From positions 1 to 17,718 of the forward strand of contig DASWFO010000265.1 in the NCBI GenBank assembly GCA_036394195.1: a DNA stretch of 17,718 bases, written 5' to 3'. A program made the position numbers and the translations under genes. Under the pieces are notes generated by a model, which had not been told where the DNA came from, did no database searches, and was given only the letters and a program-made list of their open reading frames with translations. Below, one piece after another: positions 7,593 to 14,629 of this stretch. Positions within the stretch are counted from its first letter, which is position 1. Each line of letters begins with the position of its first letter. Source of the stretch: DATJPD01 sp036394195 (lineage in GTDB: Bacteria; Pseudomonadota; Alphaproteobacteria; CACIAM-22H2).

Positions 7593-7620
7593 ATTATATT
7601 GAACGGCGGGACGGGATCAA
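7593..7620 (-). promoter_or_regulatory. Sigma-70 promoter of the dioxygenase operon
   Basis: On the - strand, TTGATC (7620-7615) is followed after 16 bases by a perfect TATAAT (7598-7593). The AT-rich -10 region stands out in very GC-rich surroundings. The start would be near 7586, giving a leader of about 45 bases that contains operator O2. Confidence 0.65.
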
Positions 7621-7626
7621 GGCGCC

Positions 7627-7656
7627 TTGACGGCCGGCGCCCAGCCTCGGCATAGT
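7627..7656 (+). promoter_or_regulatory. Sigma-70-like promoter of the UbiD operon
   Basis: TTGACG (7627-7632) and CATAGT (7651-7656) are separated by 18 bases. A start near 7663 would place operator O3 (7675-7691) in the early leader, mirroring the arrangement on the other strand. The -10 match is weaker (four of six). Confidence 0.5.
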
Positions 7657-7674
7657 TTGAGAAAGCAAACGACA

Positions 7675-7691
7675 TGTCCACGGCGTGGACA
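7675..7691. promoter_or_regulatory. Operator O3 before the UbiD operon (TGTCCA-N5-TGGACA)
   Basis: The site reads TGTCCACGGCGTGGACA, a perfect 17-bp palindrome with 8-bp arms about one central base, the best copy of the three. It lies 14 bases before the UbiD start codon at 7706 and abuts its ribosome-binding site (GGAGGGAGAGG). Bound protein here would block both transcription and access to the ribosome-binding region. Confidence 0.7.
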
Positions 7692-7705
7692 GCGGAGGGA
7701 GAGGA

Positions 7706-9262
7706 ATGGACGCGAAGACGGCGACGCAAAAGGCCCCGCCTTCCAAGGCCCGGCGCAACCGCAGCGATCTCGACCTATGGCTGGACAAGGTCGAGGCGCT
7801 CGGCGATCTGAAGCGCATCCAGGCCGAAGTCGATCCGGACCTCGAGACGGCGACCATCACCTACCTGATCGGCAGCGGGCCGAGCCCGGCGTTGATGTTC
7901 GAGAACATCAAGGGCCACCCCGGCCATCGCGCGCTCTACAACCTGATCGGCTGCAACCTGTCGCGCCTGTGCCTGGCGATCGGCGAGAAGCCAGTGACGC
8001 ATCCGCTGGACGCGGTGCAGATCCTGAAGACGAAGATGGGCCGCAAGTTGGAGCCGAGGGAAGTGTCGGCCGATCAGGCCGTGTGCAACCAGAACATCGT
8101 CACCGGTGATGCGATCGACGTCACGAAGTTTCCGGCGCCGCGCATGTGGCCGCTGGACGGCGGCAAATATCTCGGCACCGCCGACGCCGTGGTGACCAAG
8201 GACCCGGAGACCGGGCGGATCAATGTCGGCACCTACCGGATGATGATCAAGGGGCCACGGGAGGTCGGTCTGTACACGTCGCCGGGCAAGGACGGCACGA
8301 TCGACCGCGACAAATGGTGGAAGATGGGCAAGCCCATGCCCGTCGCCGCCGCGTTCGGGATCGATCCGCTGCTGTTCCTGGTGGGCGCGACCAGCTTTCC
8401 GAAGACGGAGAGCGAATACGCCTATTACGGCGGCATCAACGGCGCGCCGATCGAGATCTTCATCAGCGACGTGACCGGCTTGCCGCTCCCGGCGGGAGCC
8501 GAGATCATCATCGAAGGGTTCGCCTATCCCAACGCGAGCTTCGCGGAGGGGCCGTTCGGGGAGTTCACCGGGTATTACGGCCGGCCGAGCGGCGACACGC
8601 CGTATGTGAAGATCGAGAAGGTCCGCTTCCGCGACAATCCGACCCTGACCTGCGCCCTGATGGCCGACGGTGCCGCCAACGAGGCGGGGCTGTTCTGGGC
8701 TTCGACGCGCGCCGCCGCCATCTGGTCCGATCTCGACAAGCTGGGCGTCCCCGGCATCAAGGGCGTGTGGTCGATCCCCGAAGCCGCCGGCTGGGGCATC
8801 ACTGTGGTGTCGCTGAAGCAGATGTATGCCGGGCACGCGCCGCAGGTGATGGCGTTGGCGGCGCAATGCACGGGCGGAGCCTATTTCGGCAAATACATCA
8901 TCGTCGTCGATGACGACATCGACCCGACGAACGTCCACCAGGTGCTGTGGGCGATGGCGACCCGGTCGCGGCCGGCGCAGTCGATCGACATCCTGCGCGA
9001 AACCTGGAGCACCTATCTCGATCCCAGCCTCAACCCGCCGGAGATCCGGCCCTGGGGATCGAAGTGCCTGATCAATGCCTGCATGGATTACCGCTACATC
9101 AAGAATTTCTCGAAGCGCTCGAAGCTGTCGAAATCGACCTACGACAAAGTGGTCGCGCGGTGGAAGGAATTCGGATTCGATCGTGAGCCGCCGAAGGTGA
9201 CCGTGTTCGAGGATTCGGCTGTGCTCGACAAAGAGGCCGAGTCGGTGCCGGATAAGATGTGA
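7706..9262 (+). CDS. UbiD-family prenyl-FMN-dependent aromatic (de)carboxylase
   Basis: The 518-aa product matches UbiD family length and order: an N-terminal domain with LDLWLDKVEALGDLKRI and ALMFENIKGHPGHR, the prenylated-FMN domain with GTYRMMIKGPREVG (R178), and the signature EGPFGEFTGYYG with E281 and E286. The catalytic E-R-E set of Fdc1/UbiD enzymes is therefore present. The family reversibly decarboxylates aromatic or alpha,beta-unsaturated acids and needs prenyl-FMN made by UbiX, which is not encoded here. ATG 7706 follows GGAGGGAGAGG; an ATG at 7685 lies inside the operator and is disfavoured. The product probably removes CO2 from a dihydroxylated aromatic acid made by the divergent dioxygenase and SDR. 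A function in ubiquinone synthesis is less likely given the context. Confidence 0.92.
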   Translation: MDAKTATQKAPPSKARRNRSDLDLWLDKVEALGDLKRIQAEVDPDLETATITYLIGSGPSPALMFENIKGHPGHRALYNLIGCNLSRLCLAIGEKPVTHPLDAVQILKTKMGRKLEPREVSADQAVCNQNIVTGDAIDVTKFPAPRMWPLDGGKYLGTADAVVTKDPETGRINVGTYRMMIKGPREVGLYTSPGKDGTIDRDKWWKMGKPMPVAAAFGIDPLLFLVGATSFPKTESEYAYYGGINGAPIEIFISDVTGLPLPAGAEIIIEGFAYPNASFAEGPFGEFTGYYGRPSGDTPYVKIEKVRFRDNPTLTCALMADGAANEAGLFWASTRAAAIWSDLDKLGVPGIKGVWSIPEAAGWGITVVSLKQMYAGHAPQVMALAAQCTGGAYFGKYIIVVDDDIDPTNVHQVLWAMATRSRPAQSIDILRETWSTYLDPSLNPPEIRPWGSKCLINACMDYRYIKNFSKRSKLSKSTYDKVVARWKEFGFDREPPKVTVFEDSAVLDKEAESVPDKM

Positions 9263-9274
9263 GGGAGGGGTGCA

Positions 9275-10480
9275 ATGAGTGGGACAGGACGGTTCGTCCG
9301 GGCGGCGATCCTCGCAGCGGCGGCTCTTGCGGTGCCGCCGGTCGTTGCGACGGCGCAGACGGTCAAGATCGGCGTGATTCTCACGTATTCCGGGCCGGAG
9401 GCCGAGTCCAGCGAGGCGATTGACCGGGCCATCACGCTCTACTCAAGACTGCATGAGAAGGATCTGCCCTCAGGCGTGAAGGTGGAGATCATCCGGCGCG
9501 ACGACACGGGGGCGAAGCCGGAGATCGCGCGGCGGCTAGCCCAGGAGCTTGTCACCCGCGACGGCGTCCAGTTCATCGCCGGCGTGGTCTGGTCGCCGAA
9601 CGCGTTGGCGATCGGGCCGGTGGCCACCGAAGCGAAGATCCCGTTCGTGATCTTCAACGCCGCCAGTTCCGCCAACACCCGCGCCTCACCGTACATCGTC
9701 CGCTTCTCATGGACGGTCTGGCAGAACGCCTATCCGCTCGGCCAATACGCCGCCAAGCAGGGCTGGCAGTACGGTTACACCATTGTCAGCGACTATGCGC
9801 CCGGGATCGACGGCGAGAACGCTTTCGTGAAGGCCTTCACCGAGGGCGGCGGCAAGGTCGCCGGCAGCGTGCGCGTGCCGGTCAGCAATCCGGACTGGGT
9901 GCCGTTCCTTCAGCGTGCCAAGGACGCCAAGCCTGACGTCGTGTTCAACTTCAACCCCGGCGGCAAGCAGGCGCCAAATTTCATGAAGGCCTGGGACTCC
10001 CTCGGCTTCAAGGAGGCCGGCGTCCATATCGTCGCCACCCACGACCTCGTGACCGATGATGAACTTCCGCATATTGGCGATCCGGCGCTGGGGGTGATCA
10101 CCGCCGGTCCGTATTCAATTGCCGCGACGCGGCCTCAGAACAAGGCGTTCCTCGAGGCCTGGCACAAGGAATTCGGGCCGAACGCCATCCCCAATTACGG
10201 CGCGGTGGCGACGTGGGACGGCATGAACGCCATGTACGGGGTGATCAAAGAAACCAGGGGAAAATTCTCCAGCGATCAGGCGCTGGACATTCTGCGCCAC
10301 TGGAAAAATCCGGACAGCCCGCGCGGGCCGATCGCCATCGACCCGGAGACGCGCGACATCGTCCAGAACATCTATTTGCGGCGGGTCGAAAAGGTGAACG
10401 GAAAGCTCGAGAATGTCGAGTTCGAGACCGTGCCGCAGATGAAGGATCCGTGGAAGGAGCTGAACCCCGTCAAACAATAG
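9275..10480 (+). CDS. Periplasmic ligand-binding protein of ABC transporter type (LivK / Peripla_BP_6 family)
   Basis: The 401-aa product starts with a signal peptide (RFVRAAILAAAALAVPPVVA, cleavage likely after ATAQ near residue 28). The mature protein begins VKIGVILTYSGPEAESS, the classic first strand of type I branched-chain amino-acid-type binding proteins. Later segments are GVVWSPNALAIGPVA, PFVIFNAASSAN and SDYAPGIDGENAFVKAF. Members of this fold often bind aromatic acids in degradation clusters. The gene starts 12 bases after the UbiD stop with GGGAGGGG upstream, so it is in the same operon under operator O3. That suggests it captures the pathway substrate. No permease or ATPase genes follow. 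Confidence 0.9.
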   Translation: MSGTGRFVRAAILAAAALAVPPVVATAQTVKIGVILTYSGPEAESSEAIDRAITLYSRLHEKDLPSGVKVEIIRRDDTGAKPEIARRLAQELVTRDGVQFIAGVVWSPNALAIGPVATEAKIPFVIFNAASSANTRASPYIVRFSWTVWQNAYPLGQYAAKQGWQYGYTIVSDYAPGIDGENAFVKAFTEGGGKVAGSVRVPVSNPDWVPFLQRAKDAKPDVVFNFNPGGKQAPNFMKAWDSLGFKEAGVHIVATHDLVTDDELPHIGDPALGVITAGPYSIAATRPQNKAFLEAWHKEFGPNAIPNYGAVATWDGMNAMYGVIKETRGKFSSDQALDILRHWKNPDSPRGPIAIDPETRDIVQNIYLRRVEKVNGKLENVEFETVPQMKDPWKELNPVKQ

Positions 10481-10486
10481 GGCGGG

Positions 10487-10735
10487 CTAGGGCCCCTCGT
10501 GACGGGACGGCCGGACGAACGGCCAGGCGACCCCGATCACGAGGAGCGCCGACAGGACGAGCAGGATGACGCGGAGCGTGGGGTGGGTGATCACGGTGAT
10601 GCCGGCCAGCAGGTACTCTATCCAGCTCTCGGGTCCGAGCGCCACGGCGCCCGCGGCCATGGCAAACATCGCCGCCACCGCCTGACAGTGGCGAACCCAA
10701 AATCCCTGTGCGCGAACGCTGAGTGAAACGGGCAT
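10487..10735 (-). CDS. Small predicted membrane protein, unrecognised
   Basis: This is an 82-aa reading frame with two hydrophobic stretches, AVAAMFAMAAGAVAL (about residues 20-34) and VILLVLSALLVIGVAWPFV (about 56-74), plus a shorter apolar segment (YLLAGITVI) between them. Third codon positions are mostly G or C from residue 18 on, as in the neighbours, which supports coding. AAGGG directly abuts the ATG, too close for a good ribosome-binding site, so the true start may differ. I do not recognise a family. It is convergent with the ligand-binding protein gene (6 bases apart) and downstream of the cupin gene on the same strand. Confidence 0.5.
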   Translation of the reverse strand: MPVSLSVRAQGFWVRHCQAVAAMFAMAAGAVALGPESWIEYLLAGITVITHPTLRVILLVLSALLVIGVAWPFVRPSRHEGP

Positions 10736-10811
10736 CCCTTAACACTTATGCAGCGCCCCCGCCGCCCGCAAGCGGGCAAGCGGCCGGCGTTATCTTGTCA
10801 CGCGGTACCCA

Positions 10812-11213
10812 TCAGCGTCCGGCGGGACTGAAATACGCCGCATCTTCCGGCCGCATCGTCCACTCGGCATTGCCGCGCCATTCCTGGGTCCGGGTCGACA
10901 TGTCGTCGCCGTAGCGGACGCGGAACAGCAACGTGCGCTGCGGGCCGTTGGCATATTCGTGCAGCTCACCGCGGGGATGGACGACGAATGAGCCCGGCTT
11001 GACGTCGACCGTGCCGGTGGGTGTGCGCATCACCCCGCCGCCTTCGAAGCAGAAATAGATTTCCGTGGCGTTGGGGTGGCAGTGATAGGGGCTGATCTGT
11101 CCGGGCTCCCAGCACGCCACCGTCACGTCGCCTTCGTCAATCTTGCCGAGGATCTTCTCGACATGCCGCTTGGGGTTGAACGCCTGCTCGGCGGTCAGAC
11201 TGAATGCGTGCAT
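10812..11213 (-). CDS. Single-domain cupin protein
   Basis: The 133-aa product is one cupin barrel. Motif 1 provides H44, H46 and E51 (YHCHPNATEIYF) and motif 2 provides H85 (PRGELHEYANG), a complete metal site. Small cupins of this type occur in aromatic and other catabolic clusters as isomerases, dioxygenases or unassigned metal proteins; no specific activity can be assigned. AAGGAG lies 5 bases before the ATG, and a good promoter is at 11240-11268. It is transcribed divergently from the second Bug gene. About 76 bases without clear features separate its stop from the small membrane protein gene. Confidence 0.87.
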   Translation of the reverse strand: MHAFSLTAEQAFNPKRHVEKILGKIDEGDVTVACWEPGQISPYHCHPNATEIYFCFEGGGVMRTPTGTVDVKPGSFVVHPRGELHEYANGPQRTLLFRVRYGDDMSTRTQEWRGNAEWTMRPEDAAYFSPAGR

Positions 11214-11239
11214 GGCTGCTCCTTGATTGGCACCCGAGG

Positions 11240-11268
11240 ATTATCGGTCGCCGGTGCCGCGCGGACAA
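11240..11268 (-). promoter_or_regulatory. Sigma-70-like promoter of the cupin gene
   Basis: On the - strand, TTGTCC (11268-11263) is followed after exactly 17 bases by GATAAT (11245-11240). This gives a leader of about 20 bases before the cupin ATG at 11213. No copy of the TGTCCA palindrome is present here, so control appears separate from the dioxygenase module. Confidence 0.5.
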
Positions 11269-11340
11269 GCGGGGGCCTACCGTAAGCGGTGGCAGCACCT
11301 GGGCGCCGGCGCTAGAGTGGGGGCCGTTTCGGGAGGGAAC

Positions 11341-12348
11341 TTGACCCAGACGTCGCCAATCAGCCGGCGCCATGTATTGGCGCTGTGCTTCGCCACCTTC
11401 GCGCTTTTCACGGCATGCGTCTTCGGCGTCGGCCCCGCCCAGGCACAAGCCTATCCGAACCGGCCGATCCGGGTGATCCTGCCGTTTACCGCCGGCGGCA
11501 CCACCGATTTTCTGGCGCGCATCAGCGCCAAGGCGCTGACCGAGCAGCTCGCTCAGCCGGTGGTGGTCGACAACCGGCCGGGGGCCGGCGGCAATCTCGG
11601 CTCCGATCTGGTGGCGAAGGCGGCTCCCGACGGCTACACGCTCGGCTTTTTTCCCTCGAGCAACCTCGTGCAGAACCCGTTCCTGATGGCGTCGCTGCCG
11701 TTCGATCCGCTGAACGACTTCGTGCCGGTCTTCAACCTCGGGCACGGTCCGCAATTCGTCATGGTGCCCGCGTCGCTGCCGGTGAAGACGCTCGCCGAGT
11801 TCATAGCGCTCGCCAAGAGCAAGCCGAACCAGTTGAACTATGCCTCGGCGGGCAACGGCAGCTCGCCGCATATCGCGGGCGATTACTTCGCGCGCCTCGC
11901 GGGCATCCAGATGGTGCACGTTCCCTATAAGGGCACCAGTGCCGCGATTCCCGATCTCGTGGCCGGCCGCGTGCATATGCTCTCGGTCTCGCTGCCGCCG
12001 GTGAAGCCGCAACTCGACGCCGGCGAGCTGCGGGCGCTGGCCCTGGCCGCGTCGAAGCGCATGACAGCCCTGCCCGACGTGCCGACCGCCGCCGAGGCGG
12101 GACTGCCCGGCTACGACGTGACCACCTGGTTCGGGTTCCTGGCGCCGCGCGGCACCGATGACCGGATCGTCCAGCGCCTCAACGGCGAGCTGCAGAAATT
12201 CCTCGACATGCCCGGCACCTCCCGGCAGCTGGACGAGGCCGGCGTGGTTCGGATCGGCGGATCCGCGGCCGAGTTCGCGGCGTTGTTGCGCGCCGATTAC
12301 AAGCGGTGGGAAGTCATCATCCGCCAGTCGGGCGTGAAGCTGGAATAG
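11341..12348 (+). CDS. Bug/TctC-family extracytoplasmic solute-binding protein (TTG start)
   Basis: The 335-aa product has a signal peptide (SRRHVLALCFATFALFTACV, cleavage near AQA at 35-37; the twin arginine gives a partial Tat resemblance). The Bug signatures follow: YPNRPIRVILPFTAGG, VVVDNRPGAGGNLGSDLVA, APDGYTL, VPYKG and the C-terminal YKRWEVIIRQSGVKLE. It is a full-length periplasmic receptor for carboxylate-type ligands. TTG 11341 is chosen because GGGAGGG (11331-11337) lies just before it and the signal peptide then has a normal length; an ATG at 11227 would add 38 non-conserved residues. No TctA/TctB permease genes are adjacent. It is convergent with the histidine kinase gene, 13 bases apart. 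Confidence 0.9.
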   Translation: MTQTSPISRRHVLALCFATFALFTACVFGVGPAQAQAYPNRPIRVILPFTAGGTTDFLARISAKALTEQLAQPVVVDNRPGAGGNLGSDLVAKAAPDGYTLGFFPSSNLVQNPFLMASLPFDPLNDFVPVFNLGHGPQFVMVPASLPVKTLAEFIALAKSKPNQLNYASAGNGSSPHIAGDYFARLAGIQMVHVPYKGTSAAIPDLVAGRVHMLSVSLPPVKPQLDAGELRALALAASKRMTALPDVPTAAEAGLPGYDVTTWFGFLAPRGTDDRIVQRLNGELQKFLDMPGTSRQLDEAGVVRIGGSAAEFAALLRADYKRWEVIIRQSGVKLE

Positions 12349-12351
12349 GAT

Positions 12352-12372
12352 CCGGCCCGCCTCAGTGGCCGG
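12352..12372. other. Hairpin between convergent Bug and histidine kinase genes
   Basis: CCGGCC (12352-12357) pairs with GGCCGG (12367-12372) around a 9-base loop. It overlaps the end of the kinase gene. There is no T-run on either strand, so it could slow transcription from both sides but is not a standard terminator. Confidence 0.3.
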
Positions 12373-14524
12373 CGAGCGTGTAGTTCCGCGAATCGAGCTT
12401 CTCGTACAGCGCCTGCTCGAGCTGGACGCGGTCATAGGGCTTGAACAGGATGGTGTGCCCCTCGCTCGACGCGGCACTCAAGGCATCGCTGTAGCCGGTG
12501 ACCAGGATCACCGGCAGCTCGGGGTATTTCGTCTTCATCTCGCGGGCGAGCTCGATGCCGCTGGCGCTGTCGCGCATCACCACGTCGGAGATCACGACGT
12601 CGATCGTTCCCGCCCGCTTGGCCAGTACCTCCAGTGCTTCGGCGGCGCGGCTCGACCGCACCACCTTGCAGCCCAGATCCTCGAGCATGGCCGCGGAGGT
12701 TTCGCCGACTTCCGGGTCGTCTTCGACCAGCAGCACCGTCACGTCGTCGACCATGCGCGACGCCGGGGCGGGCGGCGCCTGCTCGATCGGCTCGGCCGCG
12801 GCCTGGACGGCCGCGGCGCCCGCCCGGGGCAGGTAGATCGTGACGCATGTGCCTTGCCCGGGCGCGCTTTGGATGGTCGCGGCGCCACGGGCCTGTTGGG
12901 CAAAGCCGTAGACCTGGCTCAGACCCAAGCCGCTGCCTTTGCCTGCGGGCTTGGTGGTGAAGAACGGCTCGAATGCCCGCGCCGCGGTGTCGGGCGACAT
13001 CCCGACGCCGCCGTCGCGGATGGCTAGCATGACGAACGGGCCCTCCAGGCCGGTTCCGTCATCCGCGCCGGGGGCCAACGCGACGTTCCGGGCCGAAATG
13101 GTCAGCGGGCCGCCGTTGGGCATGGCGTCCTGGGCATTCACCGCGATGTTCAAGACCGCCAGCTCCAGCTCGTCGCCGTCCACCTCGATCGGCGATAGGC
13201 CGGGATCGATGTCGGGGCGAATGTAGATGTTGGCGCGGAGCGACCGCGCCAGCATGTCGAACATGGGCGGCAGCCGCTCGCGCAGGTCCACGATCGTCGG
13301 CTTGCTGCGGCGCTGGCGGGAGAATGTCAGCAACTGGCGCGTCAGGCGCTCGCCACGGCGGGTGGCCCGCTCGATGGCTTCGAGCAGCTTCCCCTTGTCC
13401 AGCGTGCCGCGCCGCAGGAGCTGGATGCTGCCGCTGATCACCAGGAGCAGATTGTTGAAATCGTGCGCGATGCCGCCGGTGAGCTGGCCGATTGCCTCGA
13501 GCTTCTGCGCCTGGCGCAGGGCGGTCTCGGCCTGCAGCCGCCGATCCGCTTCCTCGGCGGCGCGGCGCGAGCGACGCAAGGCGGTCCAGGTGATGGCGAT
13601 GAGGCCAAGGGTGGCCGGGATGCCGTAGATCAGATGGCTGCCCATCTGCCACATCCAGGCCTGGACGACCGCGTTTCGCTCGACACCGACCGCGACGTAA
13701 AGCGGCAGATCTGGCAGCTTCCGATAGGAGGCGATGCGCGCCCGCCCGTCGATTTCCGATATCATCTCGACGACGCCGCGGTCCGGACTGGCAGCGACGG
13801 CGCGGGCGAACCCGCTCGCCGGCGAGAACGGCACCGGAGCGGCGGCGTTCGGCGCCACGCGGACGAGCACTTGGCCGTCGCCGCGGGTGAGCGACACGGC
13901 CAGTCCCTCCTTGCCGTTTCGGCCAACGATGTCGCGGTAGAACTGCCCGAAATAGGATGGCCGCACCGACACAGAGATGATGCCGGTAAATGACCCGTCG
14001 CCGCTTGGCCGCCGCCGGGTGACGGTGAAGAACGAGCTTTGGGAGATGCGGCCGAACCAGATCCGGCTCACATACGTGCCGGCGTCCTGCGCCGCCTGCG
14101 CGGTGAAATAATCGCGGTCGGCGATGGACAGGTCGCGCGGCGCGGGATAGGCGTTCGTGGTGACCAGCGGCCGGCCGTCGCGGTCGTCGACGTAGATGTC
14201 CTTGATCTGCGGAATGCCCGCGATCATCTCGGCAAGATCGTCGTGCAGGGCTTTTTCTGAGTCCCTGATCTGCTCGTCGCCGAGCCCCTGCAGCAGCTTG
14301 CCGGTCTGGCGCAGGATCAGCCCGTAGGTCTCGAATACCTTGGCCGCATGTTCGTAGACGAGCTCGTTCTCGCGGACGATTCGTTCCCGCGCGTCGTCGA
14401 AGGTCCGCTGATAGTTGTTGTACGACGCGCCCAGGAACAGGACGACAGGGGCGACGATCGTTGCGACGAGCAGCGCCTTCAGCGAAAACGGCGCCCCATT
14501 GTGTGTCAGGCGTGACCCGGCCAC
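12362..14524 (-). CDS. Hybrid sensor histidine kinase with Cache-like sensor and C-terminal receiver domain
   Basis: The 720-aa product has TM1 (about 15-34), a periplasmic region of about 260 residues resembling a double Cache sensor (NELVYEHAAKVFETYG, later DLSIADRDYF), TM2 (about 297-316), HisKA with phospho-acceptor H354 (GGIAHDFNN), then an ATPase domain with N-box (LNIAVNAQDAM), G1 (DGGVGM), F-box (FEPFFTTK) and G2 (GKGSGLGLS). A receiver domain follows, with D647 (ISDVVM) as phosphosite and a conserved FKPY lysine. It probably senses a small extracellular molecule. GTG 14524 is preferred: AAAGGGA lies 4 bases upstream and TM1 then starts normally. The open frame continues to 14950 but that part is antisense to the FRG gene. 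No separate output regulator is nearby. Confidence 0.9.
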   Translation of the reverse strand: MAGSRLTHNGAPFSLKALLVATIVAPVVLFLGASYNNYQRTFDDARERIVRENELVYEHAAKVFETYGLILRQTGKLLQGLGDEQIRDSEKALHDDLAEMIAGIPQIKDIYVDDRDGRPLVTTNAYPAPRDLSIADRDYFTAQAAQDAGTYVSRIWFGRISQSSFFTVTRRRPSGDGSFTGIISVSVRPSYFGQFYRDIVGRNGKEGLAVSLTRGDGQVLVRVAPNAAAPVPFSPASGFARAVAASPDRGVVEMISEIDGRARIASYRKLPDLPLYVAVGVERNAVVQAWMWQMGSHLIYGIPATLGLIAITWTALRRSRRAAEEADRRLQAETALRQAQKLEAIGQLTGGIAHDFNNLLLVISGSIQLLRRGTLDKGKLLEAIERATRRGERLTRQLLTFSRQRRSKPTIVDLRERLPPMFDMLARSLRANIYIRPDIDPGLSPIEVDGDELELAVLNIAVNAQDAMPNGGPLTISARNVALAPGADDGTGLEGPFVMLAIRDGGVGMSPDTAARAFEPFFTTKPAGKGSGLGLSQVYGFAQQARGAATIQSAPGQGTCVTIYLPRAGAAAVQAAAEPIEQAPPAPASRMVDDVTVLLVEDDPEVGETSAAMLEDLGCKVVRSSRAAEALEVLAKRAGTIDVVISDVVMRDSASGIELAREMKTKYPELPVILVTGYSDALSAASSEGHTILFKPYDRVQLEQALYEKLDSRNYTLAGH

Positions 14525-14629
14525 GAATTCCCTTTCGCTCAGCAGTGTAAGCGTAACAGATAGGGTTTTGCGCCCGCAATGGAGCCAGGAACCGGAACAG
14601 ACCGCGGCGAGCGGCGTTTTTTTCACCCA

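Noticed and set aside
6345..7655. A 436-codon + strand frame opposite the dioxygenase alpha gene.
   Set aside because: It is a shadow of the alpha subunit, which has complete Rieske and iron-site motifs, and it would run through the promoter region.
10499..10726. A 75-codon + strand frame opposite the small membrane protein.
   Set aside because: Its product is a charged, Asp/Arg/His-rich sequence typical of an antisense shadow, whereas the - strand frame has coherent hydrophobic helices.
11227..11340. An ATG-started N-terminal extension of the second Bug protein.
   Set aside because: It places 38 hydrophilic residues before the signal peptide and lacks a good ribosome-binding site; the TTG at 11341 fits better.
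11137..12477. A 446-codon - strand frame opposite the second Bug gene.
   Set aside because: Composition is typical of an antisense shadow, and it overlaps the cupin, Bug and kinase genes, all of which have clear family signatures.
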